Below the pieces are notes generated by a model that made no database searches, had not been told where the DNA came from, and was given only the letters and a program-made list of their open reading frames with translations. The position numbers and the translations under genes were made by a program. This document shows, one piece after another, positions 1 to 5,830 of a stretch of 6,538 nucleotides of DNA (positions are counted from its first letter, which is position 1; each line of letters begins with the position of its first letter). Location of the stretch: positions 1-6,538 of the forward strand of contig DASYSA010000514.1 of NCBI GenBank assembly GCA_036003885.1, written 5' to 3'. This DNA is from DASYSA01 sp036003885 (lineage in GTDB: Bacteria > Acidobacteriota > Blastocatellia > UBA7656).

Positions 1-56
1 ACCACAATCTCCCCGTCTCCCCGTCTCCCTTTCTCCCCTTCTCCCCATCTCCCCTT
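1..56. repeat. 8-base tandem repeat, G-run-rich on the minus strand
   Basis: Six head-to-tail copies of an octamer of form CTCCCCNT occupy about 9-56. The C-runs begin at 11, 19, 27, 35, 43 and 51, exactly 8 bases apart. Five runs are CCCC and one (27-29) is CCC; the seventh and eighth bases vary (GT, GT, TT, TT, AT, TT). On the minus strand this gives six runs of 3-4 G separated by 4-5 bases, which fits the usual G-quadruplex pattern. It begins immediately after the aminotransferase stop codon (57-59), so it would lie in the 3' end of the operon transcript. It may extend beyond the left window edge. No function can be read from it; replication slippage is a likely origin, and a role in 3'-end formation is speculation. 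Confidence 0.9.
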
Positions 57-1346
57 CTATCTTCCCGCGCGGTTCATCTGCTTTATTTCGATCAGCCGGT
101 GCTCAACACTGAGCAATTCATCAACGTTGCTTTGAATCTTCTCCACGGCTTCAACGATCTGATCGACATCCTCTGGGCTTCCGAGCAGTAATTGATGCGG
201 GAGCCAGACAGATTCCAGATAAGCCGCGCGTTCGGCCACCAGACAATGAGTCTTCGCCCACGGCAGGTCTTCAGTCCCACGGCTTCGGAGAGCGGGGAAA
301 TCTCGTGGATCAACATTAAATAGGACGCTTCGATAAATGGGTTCATAAAACAGCCCATCCGCGGGAATGCCCTCAGCTTCGAGGGCCGCGACAAACCGGT
401 CCCGCGATGCGCCCCCGAAACCCTCCGGATCGTATTTGAAAACGAATTGATAGATGGCCTGCGTCGTCAGCCGCTCATCCTTTCTGAGCAGCGAAATTCC
501 GGGAATGCGCGACAACCCGTCTGCCAACCCCGCCGCTCGCGCAGAGCGAAGGTCGGTCTGCTGAGGTAACCGCTCAAGCTGAGCAAGAAGAATTGCCGCC
601 TGAAATTCCGTCATTCGATAGTTGAATCCAAGTATGCGGTGTCGAAAGCGATCCGTTTGACTTGCTCGCCCACAATTCATGTAGGATTGGCAAAGCTCAA
701 AGACTTCATCATCGCACGTCGTGACGACGCCGCCTTCACCTGCTGTCATAAGCTTGGTCGTTTGCATGCTGAATGACCCGGCATCGCCGATTGACCCCGC
801 GCCTTTCTCGCGCCATCTGGCCCCGTGCGCGTGCGCGCAGTCTTCTATGATCTTCAAGCCGTGTCGGGCAGCAAGCTCGGTGATCGCGTCCATGTCGGCC
901 ATGCTCATAGCCAGGTGGACAGGGATTATTGCTCGCGTGCGAGAGGTGACTGCTGATACCGCCGCTTCCGCGTCGATGCAATAGGTGTCGGGCAAAACGT
1001 CCACGAAGACAGGGATCGCGCCCAATCTGAGGACAGGAGCGGCAGTAGCTTCGAACGTATACGCCGGAACGATCACCTCATCGCCGGGCTCAATGCCGAT
1101 CGCTTTAAGCGCGATCTCGAGAGTCACCGTTCCATTAGCCGCGCACAGGGCGTGCTTTGCATCCTGATGCGCCGCGAATCGTTGGCTGAAAAGCTCGGCC
1201 AGGCGATTCGGAAAAGGGTAGCCGCCCCAGTTGCGACTTTCGAGAACGCCGAGGATGGCGCGCTTCTCTCTCTCATCAAACTGCGGCCACTCGGTGCATG
1301 GTTTCGTCCTCACCGGAGCGCCGCCGGCGATTGCAAGTTTGGCCAT
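57..1346 (-). CDS. DegT/DnrJ/EryC1/StrS-family PLP-dependent aminotransferase, AHBA-synthase-like
   Basis: A cytoplasmic fold-type I PLP enzyme; relatives move an amino group, usually from Glu or Gln, onto a keto sugar or cyclitol, or form 3-amino-5-hydroxybenzoate. The protein is complete at 429 residues, somewhat longer than the usual 370-400 because of a C-terminal tail after about residue 404. Numbered from the ATG at 1346: an N-terminal GGAPVR-WPQFDE segment (8-24), NGT (71-73) for phosphate binding, GDEVIVPAYTFEATA (88-102), the pyridine-nitrogen Asp in EDCAHAHGA (Asp169), and the PLP-linking Lys198 in FSMQTTKLMTAGEGG. The MADMD and KLMTAGEGG segments are close to AHBA synthase as I recall it, yet no other AHBA genes are present. 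An in-frame GTG at 1355 overlaps the glycosidase stop (GTGA). I prefer the ATG because the MAKLAIAGG start is typical of this group; it lies 5 bases after that stop and has only a weak Shine-Dalgarno, which suggests translational coupling. Family is certain; substrate is unknown. Confidence 0.95.
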   Translation of the reverse strand: MAKLAIAGGAPVRTKPCTEWPQFDEREKRAILGVLESRNWGGYPFPNRLAELFSQRFAAHQDAKHALCAANGTVTLEIALKAIGIEPGDEVIVPAYTFEATAAPVLRLGAIPVFVDVLPDTYCIDAEAAVSAVTSRTRAIIPVHLAMSMADMDAITELAARHGLKIIEDCAHAHGARWREKGAGSIGDAGSFSMQTTKLMTAGEGGVVTTCDDEVFELCQSYMNCGRASQTDRFRHRILGFNYRMTEFQAAILLAQLERLPQQTDLRSARAAGLADGLSRIPGISLLRKDERLTTQAIYQFVFKYDPEGFGGASRDRFVAALEAEGIPADGLFYEPIYRSVLFNVDPRDFPALRSRGTEDLPWAKTHCLVAERAAYLESVWLPHQLLLGSPEDVDQIVEAVEKIQSNVDELLSVEHRLIEIKQMNRAGR

Positions 1347-1351
1347 TTGTC

Positions 1352-4300
1352 TCACTTCACTTCAAACTCATATAGATTTTCAGACAACCTCTTGCCCTCG
1401 CGATTGAAGACCTCTGCGCGAAGCTCGTACTTTCCCGCACTCGCCGCCTCCCATCGCAATTCCTCGAGTTTCACGGAAGAGTCTTCCGCGATATTCACGC
1501 CCAACTCGCCGCCAGTCGCCGCAACCCCGCTCGAGTCAACGATCGTCCATTTGATCCGCGCTCCGGGAATTGCATACCAGTGATCGTTGATTATCCAAAT
1601 GCCGCAGTGGAAATCTTCTCCGACTCGCCACACATCGCGGTCGTACTCGAGACTTGCGAGCACCATCTGAAAGCTTCGCTGCACGGTAAAGTAGGATTTC
1701 GTGGGCTTGCGAAAGTAGTCCAGCGCGGCCATCGTCACCGAGGGCCAGAAATCAATCGCATGAAAGTGGAGGATCCCCCCGGCGTCGTACTTGCGCCGCC
1801 TCATTCGCTCAATCGCCAGTTGATGAAGTCTCGCCACGTAGGCCTGCGTCTGGGGTATGTACTCTTTGAGAGATTTGCCTGAAGGGAGACCCCATGCGCG
1901 CATCGCTTCGCTGATCTGCAGCTTGCGAAATATCCACTCTTCTTTGTGGTCTTCGATGGGCCAGTGGTTTGGAAGAAACTGCATCAACGTTTCGTAATTC
2001 GGCAGCGCCGTGGCGCCAAGCTCTGATATGAATTTCTCTTCCGTTGTGGTGTATTGCCAGATGCTGCCGCCGTACCAGCCATAATAGATATGACCGTCGC
2101 CATACCTTCCCGTGGAGCGCACGACGGCGCGGCGCTCCTGGTCGCCGGCATATAACCGCCCGGCCAGATGCTTCGTCAACACCCGATAATTCTCCAGGTC
2201 TTCTTCATCGCTCGTCGCCCAGATCGCCACGCACGGGTGATTGCGGACCATTCGAATATGAGCATCGTACAGTCGCGCCGCCTGCAGCGCGAACTCGGTG
2301 TCGTGCGGATACCAGGCTTCCAGGAAGTCCTGCCACACCAATATGCCGAGCTCGTCGCACCTGTCATAGAACTCCGGGTTCTGAAAGTGACAGTGCAGGC
2401 GGATCATATTGACGTTCATGCTCGTTATGAGATTCAAATCGCGGTCGTACTTCTCGCGGGTCATTTCTGACAGAAACAGCTCGAGGTAGTACGAATTGGT
2501 GCCGCGAATATACAGCCGGCGACCATTGAGGTAGAAGACCCAGCCGACTTTTTCGATCTCGCGTATGCCAACCGCCTGCGAGCGAGAATCCGAAACCTGC
2601 TCATTGACGAGCACGCTCGTCGAGAGGGTGTAAAGATTCGGCTTGCCATGGTCCCAGGTCCACCACAATTGTGGCGTCTTCAGTTGAAGGCGAATTGAAA
2701 AGCGCCGCGCGCTCCGGTCACTGAGTCGAGAAAGGTCAACCGTTGCCTTCAGCTGTTCAGCTCCCGCGAAATTGCGAGGTGCGAGTGCAAGCTCGAGCCT
2801 GCCTTCCATCTCTTCGGCTCTCAGAGCCACTTCCACGTCAACCTCCGCCGAGCCGTCCGGATTCAGCGAGGGCCGGGCAACGATCGTGTCAATTACAATT
2901 GAGTTGTTGGCGATCAGGCGCACGCTGCGAGTGATGCCGACAGGAGTGATGTCATCGGGCTTTTGATCAACCGCCCCGTATGAGCCTTTGATCGTATAAG
3001 GACGATGCCGCCAGTAGTAATCAACAGGAGTCCATACGCGCACCGCAAGGACGTTTTCACCATCGAGATTGAGATTACCGGTAACTTCAAATTCGTAAGG
3101 GTCGATGTAGCCTTCGTGTCTCCCAAGCTTCTGACCATTGAGCCATAAATCCGCATAATAGTCTGTTGCGTCGAATTGCAGACGCAGGCGCTTACCTTTC
3201 ATCTGAGCGGGCACGCGAAAGCTCCTGCGATACCACCACTCTTTGAAGCTGATCCATTCCGCCTCGTGTGTATAGTAGGCCGGGTACTTAAGGATTTGCG
3301 TATGAACAGAGCCAGGGACCTGAACCGTTTGCCAGCTTGAATCGTCCGTTGCAACGTCAAACAATCTCGCTTTTTCGCCGTCGCCCTTTTCCGCATTTCG
3401 AAGTTTCCACGGCCCGTCGAGAGAAAGCCCAATTGCGGTGGATTTACTGGTGTCTCTCGCCGGCCCCTCTTCAACGCGGTAGATAGCCGATCTAGGAGCC
3501 GGCGTGTACGAGGGGAGTTTCGACAGCGGCTGCGGCTCGAGGCTATGCGCGAGAATCGGCTGCGCGAATCTGCGATAGCAGGCGCGGGCCTCGAGCAGCG
3601 TCTCATTGGCTTTCCACTGCGGGAACGCAATGCCCATTTGTGAAGACCAGGCCGTCGCGCTCTCCAGCACATCCGGTCGTTTTATCGCTGCGATTCCCGA
3701 TTGCACTGCTTGTAGTTGAGCTGTACGGAGATCTCTCAGGGCGTAGAACTGTCGTGATCCCGCGGCGAACCACGCAAGCCTCGAGTCCAACTCAATGAAG
3801 TCGAGGGCGCCATAGTTCTCCTGCGGATTGTAGTAAAGGACGTGGCCGCCGGGGAGATCATCGAAGTTCTGCGCCGGGATTAGAAAACCCTGCGGGATGA
3901 TTCTCTGGTGTGGCGGATTGTCGGTATCTCCGTCGGGCCAGCCGACTTCGGCACCACTGGCCCAATGTGTGAACGGCTCATACGGGGACGCCGAAAGCGC
4001 CGAGAAGAAGAATCCGTACTTCCCTGCCCTCGTTTCGACTCGCGCGCGCCACACGACGACCGGGCTGTTAGCGTACCATTCGAACTCCCATTCTTCGGCG
4101 CCTGTTCCGAGACGCGCACCTCTGAGTCGCACGCGAGCACGCAACGGACCGGACTCTATCACCTCAACGTCGGTGAATCCGGAGGTGCGGGCTGCGCTAG
4201 CGACGGTTTGGAGGGCGGTTCCCCAACCTGCGCTTCTTATGCCGAATGGGATCTCTTCTTTTATGTCCGGCGTCGTTTCGACGAGGTTCAGCATACGATG

Positions 4301-4810
4301 CTCGCCCGCTGTGCGGTTGTAGGCTTCAACAATCGCCGGGGTTGTGTTTTCTTTACCGAGATTGATGATGATGCCGAAGCGACTATTGCCAAGCTCAAGG
4401 CGACTGGTACCAAGACGATGGACGACGATGTCTGTCGGGTAATCACCGCCGCGTTCTCCAGGTTGACGCGCCGATTGTGCAAGTGGCGAGGCGAGCAGTC
4501 GGTAGCGCGGCAGGCGGCCGGGCATCAAGCTGGCAGGGAAAAGAATTTCGGCTGATGCAATCGAGCCGTCTGCGTGCGCCTTGCCCACGACAACTTGAAT
4601 GGGCACCTCTCGGCTTTCTTCGTCAAGCACGCGCAGCAACTCGGCGCGAGCCTCGCCCGCGGCAAAACTGGTTACGAAACGCACAACTTCGTTGTCGCGT
4701 CGTTCGATTCCGGTGGGTTCTTCGAGCTGTATTACCCAGCTGCGCCCCTGAGCCGCCGCCATCACAGCAGACCCCAGAATAGTCAAGACCAGGGCGGCTA
4801 TCTTGATCAT
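1352..4810 (-). CDS. Exported glycoside hydrolase family 2 protein (beta-mannosidase/exo-glucosaminidase type) with a rift-barrel-like N-terminal extension
   Basis: A predicted retaining exo-glycosidase of 1152 residues (ATG at 4810; a TTG one codon upstream is also open). Residues 1-20 form a Sec signal peptide with likely cleavage AAA|Q. About 24-430 is an all-beta region not found in ordinary beta-mannosidases (about 820-900 aa). Its opening part (LRVLDEESREVP..., ADGS, PGRLPRYRL, about 39-107) resembles rift-barrel domains of YetA/exo-rhamnogalacturonan-lyase-like proteins. The GH2 jelly roll spans about 462-600 (LDGPWK, WWYRRSF, DLWLNG, ENVLAVRVW), the Ig-like domain about 634-750, and the TIM barrel about 755-1040 (RRLYIRGTN, MIRLHCH, NHPCVAIW, FISELGATALP, IDFWP, LDYFRKP). 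A C-terminal beta-sandwich ends the protein. The nucleophile is expected at Glu930 (FISELG). The acid/base position reads Asp868-Glu869, where the family normally has Asn-Glu; in exo-glucosaminidase CsxA an Asp is the acid, so either residue could serve. It probably acts in the periplasm or outside the cell on beta-mannosides or related glycans. Fold confident, specificity not. Confidence 0.93.
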   Translation of the reverse strand: MIKIAALVLTILGSAVMAAAQGRSWVIQLEEPTGIERRDNEVVRFVTSFAAGEARAELLRVLDEESREVPIQVVVGKAHADGSIASAEILFPASLMPGRLPRYRLLASPLAQSARQPGERGGDYPTDIVVHRLGTSRLELGNSRFGIIINLGKENTTPAIVEAYNRTAGEHRMLNLVETTPDIKEEIPFGIRSAGWGTALQTVASAARTSGFTDVEVIESGPLRARVRLRGARLGTGAEEWEFEWYANSPVVVWRARVETRAGKYGFFFSALSASPYEPFTHWASGAEVGWPDGDTDNPPHQRIIPQGFLIPAQNFDDLPGGHVLYYNPQENYGALDFIELDSRLAWFAAGSRQFYALRDLRTAQLQAVQSGIAAIKRPDVLESATAWSSQMGIAFPQWKANETLLEARACYRRFAQPILAHSLEPQPLSKLPSYTPAPRSAIYRVEEGPARDTSKSTAIGLSLDGPWKLRNAEKGDGEKARLFDVATDDSSWQTVQVPGSVHTQILKYPAYYTHEAEWISFKEWWYRRSFRVPAQMKGKRLRLQFDATDYYADLWLNGQKLGRHEGYIDPYEFEVTGNLNLDGENVLAVRVWTPVDYYWRHRPYTIKGSYGAVDQKPDDITPVGITRSVRLIANNSIVIDTIVARPSLNPDGSAEVDVEVALRAEEMEGRLELALAPRNFAGAEQLKATVDLSRLSDRSARRFSIRLQLKTPQLWWTWDHGKPNLYTLSTSVLVNEQVSDSRSQAVGIREIEKVGWVFYLNGRRLYIRGTNSYYLELFLSEMTREKYDRDLNLITSMNVNMIRLHCHFQNPEFYDRCDELGILVWQDFLEAWYPHDTEFALQAARLYDAHIRMVRNHPCVAIWATSDEEDLENYRVLTKHLAGRLYAGDQERRAVVRSTGRYGDGHIYYGWYGGSIWQYTTTEEKFISELGATALPNYETLMQFLPNHWPIEDHKEEWIFRKLQISEAMRAWGLPSGKSLKEYIPQTQAYVARLHQLAIERMRRRKYDAGGILHFHAIDFWPSVTMAALDYFRKPTKSYFTVQRSFQMVLASLEYDRDVWRVGEDFHCGIWIINDHWYAIPGARIKWTIVDSSGVAATGGELGVNIAEDSSVKLEELRWEAASAGKYELRAEVFNREGKRLSENLYEFEVK

Positions 4811-4823
4811 CAACGCATGCTAG

Positions 4824-4829
4824 ATTGTA
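4824..4829 (-). promoter_or_regulatory. Possible -10 element of the glycosidase-aminotransferase operon, nearly leaderless
   Basis: On the minus strand TACAAT (5 of 6 matches to TATAAT) lies 13 bases upstream of the ATG at 4810. Transcription would start near 4816-4818, leaving a leader of only 6-8 bases. This agrees with the absence of any Shine-Dalgarno sequence before that ATG. No good -35 hexamer sits 16-18 bases further upstream, so this is a tentative call from one hexamer and its position. Confidence 0.3.
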
Positions 4830-4904
4830 AACGGCTGTTGTTCAAACCATTCTCTTCCCATGCGACTCTGTTCGGGTTGAACGAGAGTCAGAACGAACGA
4901 AGAC

Positions 4905-5000
4905 GATCCGCGAATAACGCGAATCTGCACTAAAAAGGGAAGCTTGCGGCTTTTACAGGACAGATCGAGACAAAATGAATCTAATTCGGGGTGATTCGCG
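4905..5000. repeat. Short ATTCGCG direct and inverted repeats in the intergenic gap
   Basis: On the minus strand ATTCGCG occurs twice with a 9-base period (plus-strand complements at 4909-4915 and 4918-4924). An inverted copy lies at 4994-5000. The outer pair extends to an 8-bp inverted repeat, CGCGAATC (4918-4925) against GATTCGCG (4993-5000), with about 67 bases between the arms. The arrangement looks like a worn intergenic repeat, but copies elsewhere in the genome cannot be checked from this window. The 4814-5037 gap contains no convincing gene and no clear hairpin-plus-T-run terminator for the CsbD gene. Confidence 0.35.
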
Positions 5001-5037
5001 AGATTGGGGAAGAACGTAAGTAAACCCCGACTGCCTG

Positions 5038-5250
5038 TCATCTACGGATGCTCTTACCAAGGTCCTTCAGTGCATCACCAACCTTCCGCCTGGTTTTGCC
5101 CAGCGTCTCTTGCATGCTCCCTTTTCCGCGTTCGCTGGCGCCTTCCTTTTCCATATCAGGATTGCCCACCGCGCGTCCAATCTTCTCTTTTACTCCGCCT
5201 TTTGCTTTATTGAATTTGCCTCGAATCTCGGCTTTGTTTGGCACTCCCAT
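5038..5250 (-). CDS. CsbD-family stress-response protein
   Basis: A 70-residue, highly charged, Gly- and Lys-rich cytoplasmic protein predicted to be helical. It matches the CsbD family: NKAEIRGKFNKAKGGVKEK (5-23) corresponds to the family's repeated GK-x-K-G-K-x-K-EK pattern, followed by IGRAVGNPDMEKEG and a second G-K-G-S-x-Q-E-x-LGK unit (about 42-52). CsbD proteins are abundant under general stress in many bacteria, but their molecular job is not known. The open frame continues upstream to 5292. I chose the ATG at 5250 because AAGGAG (5259-5264) lies 8 bases upstream and MGVPNKAEIRGK is a typical family start. The gene lies 154 bases downstream of the 26-residue membrane-protein gene on the same strand. 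The possible promoter at 5284-5311 would give a leader of about 27 bases. Confidence 0.93.
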   Translation of the reverse strand: MGVPNKAEIRGKFNKAKGGVKEKIGRAVGNPDMEKEGASERGKGSMQETLGKTRRKVGDALKDLGKSIRR

Positions 5251-5258
5251 GATTAAGA

Positions 5259-5264
5259 CTCCTT
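5259..5264 (-). promoter_or_regulatory. Shine-Dalgarno sequence of the CsbD gene
   Basis: AAGGAG on the minus strand ends 8 bases before the ATG at 5250, a near-ideal match and spacing. It decides the start against the longer in-frame reading from 5292, which would place 14 extra, family-atypical residues in front. Confidence 0.85.
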
Positions 5265-5283
5265 CTTGAGAACAATGCCGGCC

Positions 5284-5311
5284 TTTATCCACCCGGCTTG
5301 AAATCGATCAA
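5284..5311 (-). promoter_or_regulatory. Possible sigma-70-type promoter of the CsbD gene
   Basis: Minus strand TTGATC (complement at 5306-5311, 4 of 6 matches to TTGACA), a 16-base spacer, then GATAAA (complement at 5284-5289, 4 of 6 matches to TATAAT). Transcription would begin about 5277, just upstream of the Shine-Dalgarno. Both boxes are imperfect, so this is a candidate only. CsbD genes are often under alternative stress sigma factors, whose sites I cannot recognise here. Confidence 0.25.
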
Positions 5312-5404
5312 CAACACGAGCCTGGTAGCGATCGCGCCTTCGGTTGCTCAGGAAGCCGCCGTCTGCGCCAACAGCTCAGACAAGATGTCTTTCTTCAGGA
5401 ACAC

Positions 5405-5485
5405 TCATCTCCGCGAACGATGCCAGCCGTAGCCGCCGCCGCCAAAGAGCAGAATCAGCACGATGATAACGATCAATATAGTCAT
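5405..5485 (-). CDS. 26-residue single-pass membrane protein, hydrophobic helix plus GGGGYGW tail
   Basis: Starting at the ATG at 5485, the reading frame encodes Met-Thr, then an almost unbroken run of Ile, Leu and Val (residues 3-14, ending in Phe), then GGGGYGWH (15-22) and a basic SRR tail, then TGA. The pattern is a minimal transmembrane helix with a glycine-rich hinge and a positively charged end. Very short proteins of this shape (hydrophobic stretch, then a GGG-Y/F-G motif) recur in many Gram-negative genomes as unnamed hypotheticals, often near stress genes; I recognise the type but know no function. Translation is supported by an AAGGA sequence about 11 bases upstream of the ATG, somewhat far. 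The other ATG between them stops after four codons. It lies 154 bases upstream of the CsbD gene on the same strand, so both may be expressed together or in the same conditions. Confidence 0.7.
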   Translation of the reverse strand: MTILIVIIVLILLFGGGGYGWHRSRR

Positions 5486-5600
5486 GTATCACTCATTCCT
5501 TTCCAGCCTGACGCCACACACCCGGTCAACGGGCCTCCACCTACTTACTACACTTCCACTCCGCTGAATATACTGGCGGCAGGACGATGTTTTGACGATT

Positions 5601-5620
5601 TGGAGCTGATAAGAGCTCCA
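5601..5620. repeat. Inverted repeat, 7-bp stem with 6-base loop
   Basis: TGGAGCT (5601-5607) and AGCTCCA (5614-5620) are perfect complements around the loop GATAAG. Neither strand has a T-run directly after it, so it does not look like an intrinsic terminator. It could be a protein-binding site or a chance hairpin in the region between two divergent genes. Confidence 0.5.
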
Positions 5621-5751
5621 TCGAAGGAACGATACCGCAGTTCTCTTCACGATACTGTTCCCTTTTGGACAGATGCTGAAATAAAGGTTCCGGCTGGAGT
5701 TAAGGAGGAAGCGCAATCGAATTCGCTCTTACAGTCCATTAGTGACGCAAT

Positions 5752-5767
5752 CAGGCAACGTTGCCTG
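5752..5767. promoter_or_regulatory. Perfect 16-bp palindrome, probable operator
   Basis: CAGGCAACGTTGCCTG reads the same on both strands with no spacer. Its centre lies about 32 bases before the transcription start predicted from the extended -10 box at 5777-5785, so a bound dimer would cover the -35 zone of the dehydrogenase promoter. That layout is typical of repressor sites such as those of TetR- or LacI-type regulators. No regulator gene is visible in the window. A 16-base perfect palindrome is unlikely by chance in so short a region. Confidence 0.5.
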
Positions 5768-5776
5768 GTCCCTGCA

Positions 5777-5785
5777 TGGTATCAT
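5777..5785 (+). promoter_or_regulatory. Possible extended -10 promoter of the dehydrogenase gene
   Basis: TGGTATCAT fits the extended -10 form TGnTATAAT with one mismatch. The predicted start is near 5792, giving a leader of about 39 bases before the ATG at 5831. No good -35 box is present, which extended -10 promoters can do without. The neighbouring palindrome supports the idea that this is a regulated promoter. Confidence 0.35.
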
Positions 5786-5830
5786 CCCGGCCGGATCGAG
5801 TATCGTGCCTGTCAGTCCCTATGGAGACGT

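Larger units (their letters stand above)
5486..5830. other. Divergent intergenic region without a convincing gene
   Basis: These 345 bases separate the minus-strand small membrane-protein gene from the plus-strand dehydrogenase, so both upstream control regions must lie here. Open frames inside, such as a minus-strand frame at 5489-5716 starting at TTG, show no family resemblance, no Shine-Dalgarno and a composition rich in Ser, Arg and Cys, as expected for chance reading. The visible structure consists of a hairpin at 5601-5620, a Shine-Dalgarno-like TAAGGAGG at 5701-5708 with no start codon after it, a perfect palindrome at 5752-5767 and an extended -10 box at 5777-5785. Confidence 0.6.

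Noticed and set aside
1..60. CRISPR-like or coding repeat at the left edge
   Set aside because: The period is 8 bases with no spacers, and it lies after the stop codon, so it is a simple tandem repeat.
1152..1583. 143-codon plus-strand open frame across the junction of the two left genes
   Set aside because: It overlaps both real genes in antisense, with no motif, no family resemblance and no ribosome site that stands out.
3908..4555. 215-codon plus-strand open frame antisense to the glycosidase
   Set aside because: It lies entirely opposite a well-supported GH2 gene, shows no recognisable family and has a composition typical of antisense reading of GC-rich codons.
4993..5037. Possible terminator after the CsbD gene (GGGG near 5024-5028 pairing with CCCC further on)
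   Set aside because: The stem is only 4-6 bp, the loops are long or mismatched, and no T-run follows.
4820..5041. 73-codon minus-strand frame whose ATG overlaps the CsbD stop codon
   Set aside because: The ATGA overlap looks like coupling, but there is no Shine-Dalgarno. The protein is not family-like and it reads through the repeat-like intergenic stretch.
5328..5335. GCGATCGC octamer, identical to the cyanobacterial HIP1 element
   Set aside because: It occurs once, in GC-rich DNA; HIP1 is meaningful only when highly over-represented, and nothing else suggests a cyanobacterium.
5489..5716. 75-codon minus-strand frame upstream of the small membrane-protein gene
   Set aside because: It starts only at TTG, has no ribosome site and no recognisable features, and covers the likely control region and a hairpin.
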